64,000 nt of DNA from Bartonella kosoyi (GTDB taxonomy: Bacteria; Pseudomonadota; Alphaproteobacteria; Rhizobiales; Rhizobiaceae). The stretch is taken from contig NZ_CP031843.2 in NCBI RefSeq assembly GCF_003606325.2, positions 1 through 64,000 of the forward strand, read 5' to 3'. The notes beneath the pieces were generated by a model. The model made no database searches, was not told where the DNA came from, and saw only the letters and a list, made by a program, of their open reading frames with translations. This document shows, piece by piece, positions 48,990-58,110 of this stretch (its first letter is position 1; each line of letters begins with the position of its first letter). Both the position numbers and the translations under genes were made by a program.

Positions 48990-50351
48990 TCATCTTATTT
49001 CTTGGAGGGGGTCAACATTAAAGTCAAAACCTTGCCCCCACAGATCATATTGATCACGTGGGAGATCTGCATAAGGTTGGCATGAAAAGACAGCCGCATA
49101 GACCTGCCTTATCATAATCGCCTGTTGGCTCTCAAGACCGCTTACAGGATCAATGATAGGATCCCCCATAACCATCCCTTCACGGTCTAAGTAAAAACGC
49201 AACCGCACGACGGGACGGTTTTTTAAATCGCCACCAAGCGCCACCAGTTTAAGCTTCTGTTGAATACATCCCCCCGCAATATTGACCAATGTTTGTGCCA
49301 TTTTTGTGGTATCATGAATATTTTTTCTTGCCCCCATTGCCTCTGGTGTATGAGAGCGTTTTGCTCCCCCTCCTTGTGAGCGCGCACGATTGAGCAAATT
49401 ATTTTCTTCCATGGCTAAAATATCTTCAATCGTCTGTTTCTCTTGATTTTTCTTGTTAAGCTTTGACGTCTTTTGCTTCAATGCAGCCTCATTCTTCCTT
49501 GGAAATTCTTCATTAAATTTTGGTTTAAACTGGGGAAGAAGAGGTTTTTCTGGAAGTGCAATTTTAGGCACTTGAGACACAATCTGCTCTACTGGGACCT
49601 TTTGTACCGTTGGAGCCAATTCTTTCGGCGATATCATCTCTTCACTTTTGTGCGCAGGCTTAAGAGAAAGCTTGGGCGGCGCATCCTCTAGCGCTTGCAA
49701 AGGCATCTCAGGTGCAACCTTCGGGGCGTCCTCTAGCGCTTGCAAAGGCATCTCAGGCGCAACCTTCGGGGCGTCCTCTAGCGCTTGCAAAGGCATCTCA
49801 GGTGCAACCTTCGGGGCGTCCTCTAGCGCTTGCAAAGGCATCTCAGGTGCAACCTTCGGCACATCCTCTAGCGCTTGCAAAGGCATCTCAGGTGCAACCT
49901 TCGGGGCGTCCTCTAGCGCTTGCAAAGGCATCTCAGGTGCAACCTTCGGTACACCCTCTGTTTTTGCTTCTACTGATTCTGTAAGCTTGGATGTTTCTGA
50001 CGGATCGCTTGGAAGCGGCGGTATTGTCTCAACGGGACGCGGTTTTTCCTTTGGCTGAAAAGGCGCAAGACTATCTCGTTGTCCTTCTCCAATATGGCGA
50101 GCATCTTCTATCTCTTGGGGGGCAGTGGTTGGTTTAACAGCAGGAATTGCATGGAGTGGCGCTTCCACGGCGCCTTGTTGAGAGGAAAACTCTTCGCTCA
50201 CAGGCGCAAGAGTGATGGGAATTGCTTCCAAGGGTTGTGGCAAAGAAACAGAGTTTGTAAACTGAACGGCGCCCCAACTGATCAAAATAACATGGACCAC
50301 AAGGGATAAAACCAAGCCTCGTTTCATACTATGATAGGAGTCTTTGTTCAT
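48990..50351 (-). CDS. tolA: Tol-Pal system protein TolA with 15-residue repeats
   Basis: A 453-residue protein. One N-terminal membrane helix (about residues 12-30) is followed by a long periplasmic stalk and a C-terminal TonB-like domain (NRPVVRLRFYLDREGMVMGDPII... YDLWGQGFDFNVDP). The stalk contains six nearly identical copies of a 15-residue unit, APKVAPEMPLQALED (about residues 136-225; 45-base DNA repeat at about 49683-49950). This replaces the usual Lys/Ala helix with Pro-containing repeats. TolA couples the TolQR motor to Pal and TolB. Confidence 0.92.
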   Translation of the reverse strand: MNKDSYHSMKRGLVLSLVVHVILISWGAVQFTNSVSLPQPLEAIPITLAPVSEEFSSQQGAVEAPLHAIPAVKPTTAPQEIEDARHIGEGQRDSLAPFQPKEKPRPVETIPPLPSDPSETSKLTESVEAKTEGVPKVAPEMPLQALEDAPKVAPEMPLQALEDVPKVAPEMPLQALEDAPKVAPEMPLQALEDAPKVAPEMPLQALEDAPKVAPEMPLQALEDAPPKLSLKPAHKSEEMISPKELAPTVQKVPVEQIVSQVPKIALPEKPLLPQFKPKFNEEFPRKNEAALKQKTSKLNKKNQEKQTIEDILAMEENNLLNRARSQGGGAKRSHTPEAMGARKNIHDTTKMAQTLVNIAGGCIQQKLKLVALGGDLKNRPVVRLRFYLDREGMVMGDPIIDPVSGLESQQAIMIRQVYAAVFSCQPYADLPRDQYDLWGQGFDFNVDPLQEIR

Positions 50352-50458
50352 TCTTTATGCCTTAATTGAACCCTTGTATTTTTTCACTTTTAATCACGCT
50401 GCACTCTTTTAAAAACATTTAAAAACAAAAAGTTATGGACCATGTTATTGTCCGTTAC

Positions 50459-50911
50459 TTATTGTGCTAGACTTGCTAGCGCAACTTGAGAAAACCCTGC
50501 CTTTTGAATATCTGCGAGTAGTTTTAAGACTTGTTGATATTCAACAGTTTTAGCAACCCGCACAAAAACCCGTTGATCTTTTTGTGTAGGATCCGCTTCC
50601 AGAAGAGTTTTAAGCTGTGCAATCAACGCTTGTGAACTTTCATAATAATCTTGATGAATAGCAAAGCGCCCTTGCGCATCCAGGGAAACCGTAAGGGGTG
50701 TTTTTTGTGCGCGGACGGGTCCCGCTTGACTGCGTGGTAAATCCAAAGGAACACCGTTCACCAAAAGGGGAGCAGAGACCATAAAAATAATAAGCAACAC
50801 CAACATCACATCCACAAAAGGGGTAACATTAATCTCACTCATCAGTTGACTTCGTGAATGATGCCGCCTCCGTGTATTTTTTTGAGAAGAAGAAGCAACA
50901 GAAATTCCCAT
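50459..50911 (-). CDS. tolR: Tol-Pal system protein TolR
   Basis: A 150-residue single-span protein with SEINVTPFVDVMLVLLIIFMVSAP, whose membrane Asp is used in proton flow, and a periplasmic domain with VPLDLPRS and VFVRVAKTVEYQQVLKLLADIQKAGF. It is the motor stator partner of TolQ. It lies 15 bases after tolQ and 107 bases before tolA. Confidence 0.95.
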   Translation of the reverse strand: MGISVASSSQKNTRRRHHSRSQLMSEINVTPFVDVMLVLLIIFMVSAPLLVNGVPLDLPRSQAGPVRAQKTPLTVSLDAQGRFAIHQDYYESSQALIAQLKTLLEADPTQKDQRVFVRVAKTVEYQQVLKLLADIQKAGFSQVALASLAQ

Positions 50912-50926
50912 AGGACAAACTCCTTT

Positions 50927-51640
50927 TTATAAAGAGGAAGGTGCTGTACGTGTTTCATCAAGACGCCGTGAGACAATTGTTGAAAATTCATCAGCAAAAT
51001 TTTCGATTTGTGCAATGATGCGCGCACTTTCATGGGTCAATTTATTATAGGCAATAACGGCTGGAATTGCCGCAAACAAACCAATAGCTGTTGCCAAAAG
51101 TGCTTCTGCAATCCCTGGTGCGACAATGGCAAGAGAGGTATTTTGAGAAGCTGAAATAGAAAGAAAAGACTGCATAATCCCAATCACTGTTCCAAAAAGG
51201 CCAATAAAGGGTCCTGCAGATCCCAGTGTTGCAAGAAAACTTAACTTTGATTCTATTTTTTCGCTTTCGCGTCCCAATGTTAGATCCATCGCCTTATCAA
51301 TTCTGCTCTGCAAACTGATCGAAGTATGGGTTCCTTTTTCAAGAGATTTTTTCCATTCAGCCATTGCTGCCATAAAAACGGCAGATATGCTATTGGTAGG
51401 GTGACTTTTACAGGCGACATAAAGATCTTCTAGCGCTTTGCCAGACCAAAAACTACGTTCAAATTTCTTTATTTCACGCCGTATTCTCCGGTACGTAAAA
51501 ATTTTATCAAAAATAATGGCCCAACTCCAGACGGAAGCAAGCAGCAACCCAACCATAACAACTTTAACGACGAGACTTGCTTGCATAAACAAATGCAACA
51601 TTCCCATTGTTTGCGGATTCATTAGTTCACCATGCGGCAT
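50927..51640 (-). CDS. tolQ: Tol-Pal system protein TolQ
   Basis: An inner-membrane motor protein of about 237 residues with three helices. The conserved LATLGSAGPFIGLFGTVIGIM and VAPGIAEALLATAIGLFAAIPAVIAYN channel segments are present. I chose the ATG at 51640 (MPHGEL) because AGAGGGA lies about 10 bases upstream; a frame from 51670 adds ten unlikely residues. First gene of the tol cluster. Confidence 0.95.
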   Translation of the reverse strand: MPHGELMNPQTMGMLHLFMQASLVVKVVMVGLLLASVWSWAIIFDKIFTYRRIRREIKKFERSFWSGKALEDLYVACKSHPTNSISAVFMAAMAEWKKSLEKGTHTSISLQSRIDKAMDLTLGRESEKIESKLSFLATLGSAGPFIGLFGTVIGIMQSFLSISASQNTSLAIVAPGIAEALLATAIGLFAAIPAVIAYNKLTHESARIIAQIENFADEFSTIVSRRLDETRTAPSSL

Positions 51641-52147
51641 AATTTTTGTCCCTCTAAATGAAAGGTGCACTTCTTAAAATTTTATAAAACAGATTGTTTT
51701 ATAGTTTCTAAATTTAAGTAAAAAATTTCAGTCTCACATAAATCCATGCACTAAAACAAGACCTGTTTCTTAAATTTCTTTAAAAAGTGATCATCAAAGA
51801 TATCTCTCAAGACACCTCACCTCTCTCTCACAAAGGCATTTATGCAAGATCACCCTAAAGCCTCCCCCTTCATACCTATGAAGGATAAAACCCAATCCCC
51901 CCGTTTATGAAAAGAATGCTCCACCATCTTGACTTTCCCCCCTCACTGTAAAAGACAAAGTTTCTAACCCCGCACCGTTTTGCAAACAATAGTCTATCAA
52001 CACGCCAGCTTTCTTTAAAGCGAATTCTCTCATTGACTTCAGATTTCCACCTCTCAAATAACACTATTTTACAGTATAATAGCATAGCCAATGCTTTAGA
52101 TTAGTCTTGCCAATCTCTTGAAAGTGCTTTATCAATCAAAAGATATT
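51641..52147. other. spacer before the first Brt unit
   Basis: Nothing coding. From about 52010 the DNA matches 52866 onward (the upstream part of the second Brt unit) almost base for base, including TTACAGTATAATAGC, whose TATAAT is a plausible -10 box for the RNA gene. Confidence 0.5.
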
Positions 52148-52349
52148 TTGATCGTCTACGCACCGATCAAGAGGGATTAAAGGTCCTAAGCTCTAGCGTA
52201 CAAATAAATCCACTGTTGTGGGTATCCCGGGATTCCGGGAGATTTTGCTATGTCCAGGTGCCAAAAGCACTAAAAGCAAAAAGCTGACTAGAGCTCAGTA
52301 CCTTTAACTCCCGGAATACTCATGCGAGGGCGCTCGCAACCGGCGGGAG
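52148..52349 (+). ncRNA. Brt-type regulatory RNA, copy 1
   Basis: About 200 bases of conserved structure upstream of an XRE gene, the Brt/Trp arrangement known from B. henselae. Helices: TTGATCG...CGATCAA (52148-52170); long-range GGGATTAAAGGT (52173-52184) with ACCTTTAACTCCC (52300-52312); AGCTCTAG with CTAGAGCT inside it; a CCAC-TGTT-GTGG hairpin; TCCCGG-GATT-CCGGGA; TTTTGC...GCAAAA; and GCGAG-GGCG-CTCGC after the long-range helix. The strand CTCCCG (52309-52314) can instead pair with CGGGAG, part of the ribosome site of the following gene. The exact ends are not visible. Confidence 0.85.
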
Positions 52350-52355
52350 GGAAAA

Positions 52356-52730
52356 ATGCAATCCAAAAATTCACGTTTTAACGATATTTCTATCGGCAAA
52401 AGAATTCGTCATAGAAGAATGTCAATGAGGCTTTCTCAAAAAGAATTAGGGAATTCCTTAGGTGTCAGTTTCCAACAAATCCAAAAATACGAAAAAGGGT
52501 TAAACCGTGTAAGCGCAGGACGTTTGCTAGAAATTGCTAACCTACTGGAGGTTCCAATGAGCTTTTTTTATGCAGATATTATTGCTAAAAAAGAAGATAA
52601 CCTCATAAAAGAATATCCCTCACACGATGATCAAGAAATCTATAGCGAAAAAGAACACACCCTTTTGAAAACTTTTAGAGAACTCCACCCTAAAAAACAA
52701 AAGGCAATTTGGTGGTTAATTTCCGATTAG
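52356..52730 (+). CDS. XRE-family regulator (Trp-type), copy 1
   Basis: A 124-residue protein. The helix-turn-helix spans about residues 13-67 (IGKRIRHRRMSMRLSQKELGNSLGVSFQQIQKYEKGLNRVSAGRLLEIANLLEVP), with a helical acidic C-terminus. In B. henselae such proteins, encoded just after Brt RNAs, activate the adhesin gene badA; the target here is unknown. The ribosome site GGGAGGG is inside the RNA structure and is probably masked in one fold. It is nearly identical to copy 2 (Ser/Thr at residue 3). Confidence 0.9.
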   Translation: MQSKNSRFNDISIGKRIRHRRMSMRLSQKELGNSLGVSFQQIQKYEKGLNRVSAGRLLEIANLLEVPMSFFYADIIAKKEDNLIKEYPSHDDQEIYSEKEHTLLKTFRELHPKKQKAIWWLISD

Positions 52731-53006
52731 GCAAAAGCACACACAAAGCTCCAATCCTTTATTTCATTTTGACAGATCCACGTTTTACGCTTTTTCATTT
52801 TGACAGAAATCAGCAAACAAAACTATCCCCACACCGTTTTGCAAACAATAGTCTATCAACACGCCAGCTTTCTTTAAAGCGAATTCTCTCATTGACTTCA
52901 GATTTCCACCTCTCAAATAACACTATTTTACAGTATAATAGCATAGCCAATGCTTTAATTAGTCTTGCCAATCTCTTGAAAGTGCTTTATTGATGAGCTT
53001 GTGTTT

Positions 53007-53212
53007 TTGATCGTCCACGCAACGGTCAAATAGGGAGTTGAAAACCCGAAAACTCGTACATGAATTTGTCCCACTATGTGGGTATCCCGGAATTCCGGGA
53101 GCTTTTGCTATGTCCAGGTGCATCTCAGCACTAAAAGCAAAGAGCTGATTCGAGTTCAGTATTTTCAACCTCCCGGAATACTCATGCGAGGGCGCTCGCA
53201 ACCGGCGGGAGG
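53007..53212 (+). ncRNA. Brt-type regulatory RNA, copy 2
   Basis: Same architecture as copy 1 with compensating changes. The first hairpin is TTGATCG...CGGTCAA. The long-range helix is GGGAGTTGAAAA with TTTTCAACCTCCC, and the inner helix AACTCG with CGAGTT. CCCAC-TAT-GTGGG, TCCCGGAATTCCGGGA and GCGAG-GGCG-CTCGC are kept. CTCCCG can also pair with CGGGAG at the ribosome site. The helix changes on both strands support a functional RNA. Confidence 0.85.
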
Positions 53213-53217
53213 GAAAA

Positions 53218-53592
53218 ATGCAAACCAAAAATTCACGTTTTAACGATATTTCTATCGGCAAAAGAATTCGTCATAGAAGAATGTCAATGAGGCTTTCTCA
53301 AAAAGAATTAGGGAATTCCTTAGGTGTCAGTTTCCAACAAATCCAAAAATACGAAAAAGGGTTAAACCGTGTAAGCGCAGGACGTTTGCTAGAAATTGCT
53401 AACCTACTGGAGGTTCCAATGAGCTTTTTTTATGCAGATATTATTGCTAAAAAAGAAGATAACCTCATAAAAGAATATCCCTCACACGATGATCAAGAAA
53501 TCTATAGCGAAAAAGAACACACCCTTTTGAAAACTTTTAGAGAACTCCACCCTAAAAAACAAAAGGCAATTTGGTGGTTAATTTCCGATTAG
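53218..53592 (+). CDS. XRE-family regulator (Trp-type), copy 2
   Basis: A 124-residue protein differing from copy 1 only at residue 3. It has the same HTH region and tail (EYPSHDDQEIYSEKEHTLLKTF...). It is preceded by GGCGGGAGGGAAAA within the Brt structure. The near-identity of the two proteins next to divergent RNAs suggests that the RNA part is what differs in control. Confidence 0.9.
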   Translation: MQTKNSRFNDISIGKRIRHRRMSMRLSQKELGNSLGVSFQQIQKYEKGLNRVSAGRLLEIANLLEVPMSFFYADIIAKKEDNLIKEYPSHDDQEIYSEKEHTLLKTFRELHPKKQKAIWWLISD

Positions 53593-53725
53593 GCAAAAGC
53601 ACACACAAAGCTCCAATCCTTTATTTCATTTTGACAGATCCACGTTTTACGCTTTTTCATTTTGACAGAAATCAGCAAACAAAACTATCCCCACACCGTT
53701 TTGCAAACAATAGTCTATCAACACG

Positions 53726-54162
53726 CTGGCTTCTGGTGCTAGCGGATTTCTCAGCTGATTATTTCATAGGATTATCACTGTCTCTCAAAGAAGAGTGTTC
53801 CCCAACCCGCAAATCTTTCAAAATATTCACCCCCCACGCGCACAAAAAGCCCCTTACATTACCCAACGATCACCGCCCCAAAGAGAAGTGTTTTACAGCA
53901 TGATAGGATAAGCGCTCCCAGCTCAAAATTTGCAATCAGTCTTGGCACTTTTAAAACGCTTTATAAAAGGCATTTTATGCCTTTCTCAATCCTTTTTATC
54001 TCCACCCATCAACCCTGCCTGTGACAAGAAAATGATTTTGATGAATTCACAAAAGAGTTTGAAATGAGAAAATTTTACAACACTCACAGGCTCTCATTTA
54101 AATTGAATAACCCTACCTTATCATTATCAATAAAACTGTTGTATATTCAACATGTAAGAGTT
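53726..54162. other. spacer with an inverted repeat-family trace
   Basis: GAGTTTGAAATGAGA near 54056-54070 is an inverted form of the dispersed block. A hairpin AAAGGCAT-TT-ATGCCTTT lies at about 53967-53984. No gene. Confidence 0.4.
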
Positions 54163-54627
54163 TTAACCAAGCATTTTTGCAAACAGCTCTTTGGGTAAAC
54201 GTCGCGGTTTTGCTTCTTCATTAATCAGAGCAATTTCAACTTTCGCTGTTACCAACGTGGTCGCCTCGTGCACAATCGACTGCTCCATAAAAAAACGTGC
54301 TCCTTGGATATGATCAACACGTGTTTTAACGACTAAAAGGTTATCAATTTTGGCTGGTCGTGAAAAACTAATTTCCATATGGCGCACAACAAAAAACAGT
54401 TTTTCCCCCTCAGTTCCTGCGGCTAATATCTTATTATTAAAACCGGTATCCCGTAAAAACTCTGAACGTCCCCGTTCAAAAAATTCCAGATAACGCGCAT
54501 GATAAACCACACCGGAAAAATCTGTATCAGCCACGTAAACGCGCACCTGAAAATTATGAAAAGCATTTTTATGATCGCTCTTGAAAGGCATTACTTCTGT
54601 CATTGACTTCATGTCCCATAAAATCAT
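54163..54627 (-). CDS. ybgC: YbgC/FadM-family acyl-CoA thioesterase
   Basis: A 154-residue hotdog-fold protein with FQVRVYVADTDFSGVVYHARYLEFFERGRSEFLR, holding the conserved Asp-x-Asp and YHARYLEFFERGR motif of Tol-Pal-associated thioesterases. It hydrolyses short acyl-CoA esters; its link to Tol-Pal is genetic. Met7 is an alternative start. It lies between ruvB and the tol cluster, as in other Rhizobiales, but here the Brt-trp duplication separates it from tolQ. Confidence 0.92.
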   Translation of the reverse strand: MILWDMKSMTEVMPFKSDHKNAFHNFQVRVYVADTDFSGVVYHARYLEFFERGRSEFLRDTGFNNKILAAGTEGEKLFFVVRHMEISFSRPAKIDNLLVVKTRVDHIQGARFFMEQSIVHEATTLVTAKVEIALINEEAKPRRLPKELFAKMLG

Positions 54628-54818
54628 TTAAGTTAGAAAATTGTTTATCAATCAAAAGACTGAACATATTTTTGTGTTGAAGTTGTGAAAAGAAAAAGCA
54701 CAAAATCCCTCTATCGTTCTAAACCTTTTCGATGAAAACACAAGAACCAGAGGCTTTCTTCTTGTCCTTATAAGAGCTTGCGATAAATCATCCGCACAGT
54801 TCTTATTAAAAAGATGCC

Positions 54819-55910
54819 TTAGTCATCTTCCCCATCCCATAAAGTTGCCTGAAGTGATACATTGTCTTGAGCATCAGAAAGTTGCGTACGCTTTTGTATC
54901 GACATTGAAGCAGGCGCAGCAAGTCCTAAATGGCTCCACGCCTTTTCGGTCAGAATGCGTCCACGAGCCGTTCTTTGAATAAAACCTTGTTGGAGAAGAT
55001 ACGGTTCAACAATATCTTCAATCGCATCGCGTGGTTCTGATAAAGCAGCCGCAATAGTTTCAATGCCTACCGGTCCTCCTAGAAAAGTTTCGGCAATCAG
55101 CAGCAAATAACGCCGGTCAAGCGGATCAAGCCCAAGATGATCCACTTCAAGGCGCGAAAGCGCTTCATCGGCGATTTTTCGATCAATTTGTTTTGCTTGT
55201 TTCACCAAAGCAAAATCACAAACGCGCCGTAAAAGCCGTCCGGCAATGCGCGGGGTCCCCCGTGCTCGACGTGCAATTTCATGGGCGCCATCATCACTGA
55301 TCTTGACGGCAAAAAGCCGCGCATTACGCTGCACGATATATTCTAATTCCTCTATCGTATAAAAATTAAGACGAATAGGGATACCAAAACGGTCTCTAAG
55401 CGGTGTGGTCAAAAGCCCCAACCGTGTGGTAGCTGCCACCAAAGTAAATTTAGCCAAATCAATTTTAACCGAGCGTGCTGCCGGCCCCTCCCCAATGATC
55501 AAATCGAGTTGATAATCTTCCATGGCTGGATAAAGAATTTCTTCAATCGCTGGATTTAAACGATGAATTTCATCAATAAACAAGACATCGCGTTCTTCAA
55601 GATTGGTCAAAAGAGCAGCCAAATCTCCTGCTTTAGCAATGACTGGTCCTGAAGTAGAGCGAAAGTTAACCCCTAATTCTTTTGCCATAATCTGTGAAAG
55701 CGTTGTTTTTCCCAGTCCCGGTGGTCCTACAAACAAAACGTGATCCAACGCTTCTTTCCGGGTTTTTGCGGCTTCAATAAATATTTTTAAATTAGCCCGC
55801 GCCGCTTCTTGACCAATAAAATCATCGAGAACTTGTGGTCTTAAGGAACGATCCGGATCGTTGGGAAGGGGTGCTGCCCCTAAAAGGCGTTGATCTTCAT
55901 CTTTATGCAT
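54819..55910 (-). CDS. ruvB: Holliday junction helicase RuvB
   Basis: A 363-residue AAA+ motor. [11 protein letters not shown] opens the family; Walker A GPPGLGKT (62-69), Walker [10 protein letters not shown] (about 110-118), the sensor [17 protein letters not shown], and the winged-helix C-terminus with RTARGR are all present. It drives branch migration with RuvA. It starts 13 bases after the ruvA stop. Confidence 0.97.
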   Translation of the reverse strand: MHKDEDQRLLGAAPLPNDPDRSLRPQVLDDFIGQEAARANLKIFIEAAKTRKEALDHVLFVGPPGLGKTTLSQIMAKELGVNFRSTSGPVIAKAGDLAALLTNLEERDVLFIDEIHRLNPAIEEILYPAMEDYQLDLIIGEGPAARSVKIDLAKFTLVAATTRLGLLTTPLRDRFGIPIRLNFYTIEELEYIVQRNARLFAVKISDDGAHEIARRARGTPRIAGRLLRRVCDFALVKQAKQIDRKIADEALSRLEVDHLGLDPLDRRYLLLIAETFLGGPVGIETIAAALSEPRDAIEDIVEPYLLQQGFIQRTARGRILTEKAWSHLGLAAPASMSIQKRTQLSDAQDNVSLQATLWDGEDD

Positions 55911-55923
55911 TGTTACCTTAATT

Positions 55924-56538
55924 TCAAGTAGGAGAAGAAAGCAATTTGAGACTATGGCGGATCAAGAGGGCAGAAGAAACAGCGTCCCCCTCAAGGGCGT
56001 TCATCGCTAGAGCAAGAGCCCGGGCTGCTTGCTCACGTTCAAAGCCTAGCTTCATCAATGCGGAAAGCGCATCATGGGCAGGTTGATGAGTTATCTCACG
56101 CTGCGGAACTGAAACCGTCTTGACCGCCTGTTCAAAGGGGAGTGTTTTACTTTTCAGTTCCCCAACAATTCTTTCACTAACTTTTTTACCAACGCCTGGT
56201 GCGCGACTAATCATCGCCACATCGTTTAAGGCAATAGCTTGTGCAAGTTCATCTGGCGATAAAGTCCCCAAGATTGCCAAAGCAACCTTTGCCCCTACAC
56301 CTGGAACATTTTGGAGCATACAAAACCACTCCTGTTCGGCTCTTGTTGCAAAACCAAAAAGGCGGATTGCCTCTTCCCGAACATGCGTTTCAATAAAGAG
56401 GCTTAATGCCTCCCCAACAGAAGGCAAAGAAGGACGCAACCGATTTGAGATAAAAACGACATACCCCACACCATGAACATCAAGAACAATATAATCTTCA
56501 AAGATATGTTCAAGCGTACCCTTTAACTTGCCAATCAT
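55924..56538 (-). CDS. ruvA: Holliday junction DNA-binding protein RuvA
   Basis: About 204 residues from the ATG at 56538 ([29 protein letters not shown]), the family's usual start; a longer frame to 56652 only adds residues overlapping ruvC. It contains the OB domain, two HhH motifs ([37 protein letters not shown]) and a C-terminal RuvB-binding domain ([20 protein letters not shown]). A 17-base tandem duplication at its start displaces the start from the ruvC stop. Confidence 0.95.
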   Translation of the reverse strand: MIGKLKGTLEHIFEDYIVLDVHGVGYVVFISNRLRPSLPSVGEALSLFIETHVREEAIRLFGFATRAEQEWFCMLQNVPGVGAKVALAILGTLSPDELAQAIALNDVAMISRAPGVGKKVSERIVGELKSKTLPFEQAVKTVSVPQREITHQPAHDALSALMKLGFEREQAARALALAMNALEGDAVSSALLIRHSLKLLSSPT

Positions 56539-56564
56539 ATCGCCACCCCAATCATATCGCCACC
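56531..56564. repeat. 17-base tandem duplication at the ruvC/ruvA junction
   Basis: CCAATCATATCGCCACC occurs twice in a row. The upstream copy (56548-56564) contains the ruvC stop overlapping an ATG at 56555 (ATGA). That ATG opens a six-codon frame MIGVAI whose TGA overlaps the true ruvA ATG at 56538. Confidence 0.95.
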
Positions 56565-57067
56565 CTTGCCTGATAAGATTGATCAATCCTCTTACGATGC
56601 ATGCTATGACAAAGAGCAAGAGCAAGGGCATCCGCCGCATCATTGCTATCAAATTCAGCCCGTGGGAGGAGAACTTTAACCATCATATGAATTTGTTCTT
56701 TAGCGCCATGTCCAACACCAATAACCGATTTTTTGACTTTGTTGGGGGCATATTCAAAAACAGGACACTTTGCCTGTGCAGGAACCAGTAGCGCAATGGC
56801 ACGCGCTTGCCCAAGTTTTAGCGTTGCTGTAGCATCTTTGTTGACAAACACATGTTCCACCGCAGCTTCATGGGGCATAAATTGATGCACAACCTCTGAA
56901 AGACCTTTATGGATTTGACAGAGTCTAGAAGCCAGATCACACTGTACATCAGAAGAAACCGTCCCTGCCGCAACAAACTGAAGACGATTGCCCGCAAGAT
57001 CGATAACGCCCCATCCCGTATACCGTAGTCCGGGATCAATACCTATAATACGAATCGTCTCTGCCAT
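56552..57067 (-). CDS. ruvC: Holliday junction resolvase RuvC
   Basis: 171 residues from the ATG at 57067 ([21 protein letters not shown]). It is the endonuclease that resolves junctions bound by RuvAB. The acidic residues sit in [14 protein letters not shown] (AVEHVFVN), and [15 protein letters not shown] at the C-terminus. Residues upstream of Met23 of the longer frame are not typical. A decayed copy of its 5' part is at about 58520. Confidence 0.95.
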   Translation of the reverse strand: MAETIRIIGIDPGLRYTGWGVIDLAGNRLQFVAAGTVSSDVQCDLASRLCQIHKGLSEVVHQFMPHEAAVEHVFVNKDATATLKLGQARAIALLVPAQAKCPVFEYAPNKVKKSVIGVGHGAKEQIHMMVKVLLPRAEFDSNDAADALALALCHSMHRKRIDQSYQARVAI

Positions 57068-57659
57068 AAACGCTAGTTTATACACTTTTCCCCCTTTTGA
57101 ATAAAGGCTCGCCCACAAAGAAAACAGCAGCAAAGGACAAAACCAGTAAAAAGAAGGACATATGTTATGAGTTTATACATTTAAACACACGAACAAACGA
57201 GACATAATGCCATCAAACAAAACCATTCATACCTCACAAGAAAGCAAAAGCAATGCATAAAAATTCCCCTTTGATCTCATCTCCCCCCTCTATCTAATCT
57301 TCAATGTCATAACGATTAAACCACCACAAGCAAACAAGGAGAGAAGCCATACTTTGATCTATAAATGGCAAAAATGCTTCTCTATGGACGAGATAGACTT
57401 CACGAGGTCTTTTTACGTTATACGCCCCATGATATGGACGTGAACAAACATTGCGAGGTATTTTTTACATACCCCTCACAACACAAGAGCATTATAGGGA
57501 GAGCATTGCATGAGCAACACGGGGCCCATAAAGCCCCCCCATAATCCCCCATAGAGCTTTTTTACGACAATTTATTTTGTGATTTTAGATGTTTTATTTT
57601 CCGTGAAGAGAGCCCCTCCTATTAAAACTGAGAGAACCCAAAAATGAAAACAATGCATC
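57068..57659. other. intergenic, no gene seen
   Basis: AT-rich with runs of C (57530-57550). It presumably holds the ruvCAB promoter. Confidence 0.4.
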
Positions 57660-58110
57660 ATGATCATGAGAAAACGCATTGATTGACAAGAATACCCTAG
57701 CATTCTTTATGTTGAATGACAGCCCCAAATATCGAAAGATCCTCTCATTCCCAACCTGCTTTATGGTGTATCTATCAAAACCATTCCCTTGCACACCATA
57801 AGCGGAAGAGCCATGGAGCGCGAAACTGTACAAGAAAGGACATACTTCTTATGAACCATTTCAAATATAAAGCTCTGTAACAACATGAGAGGTTAACAAA
57901 ATGTATGACAGGGCTGGTTTTCTCTTTTATGGAAAGCACAAAAATGGGAAACTCAATGGCTTTTAGACACTTTATGGAGAATTTTATACACTACTTCATA
58001 GGGAAATGATTTACCCTTATACCATTCACGGACGATCGTCACGAAAAGGGGATGTGAGGCGTTAAGAAATATTTCTTTAAAGCAAGCGCGCAAATTAGCA
58101 ACACCAGTAT
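57660..58110 (+). repeat. integrase-remnant element copy
   Basis: The left blocks are decayed (TTGATTGACAAGAATACCC... ATCCTCTCATTCCCAACCTGC). From about 57850 a broken integrase N-terminus can be read across frames: MYDRAGFLFYGKHKNGK, then EALRNISLKQARKLAT, matching the 23088 copy and its downstream continuation. Confidence 0.65.

Larger units (their letters stand above)
52010..53725. repeat. direct duplication of a Brt-trp unit, about 860 bases apart
   Basis: 52010-52125 matches 52866-52980, and 52310-52862 matches 53172-53724 (the trp genes and 3' flank) with very few differences. The central RNA stretch (52135-52300 against 52994-53160) is clearly more divergent. The second copy departs from the first after CAACACGC (53717-53724). 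Confidence 0.88.

Noticed and set aside
49648..50058. Plus-strand repeat protein (GASSSACKGISGATF repeats)
   Set aside because: Antisense reading of the TolA 45-base repeat.
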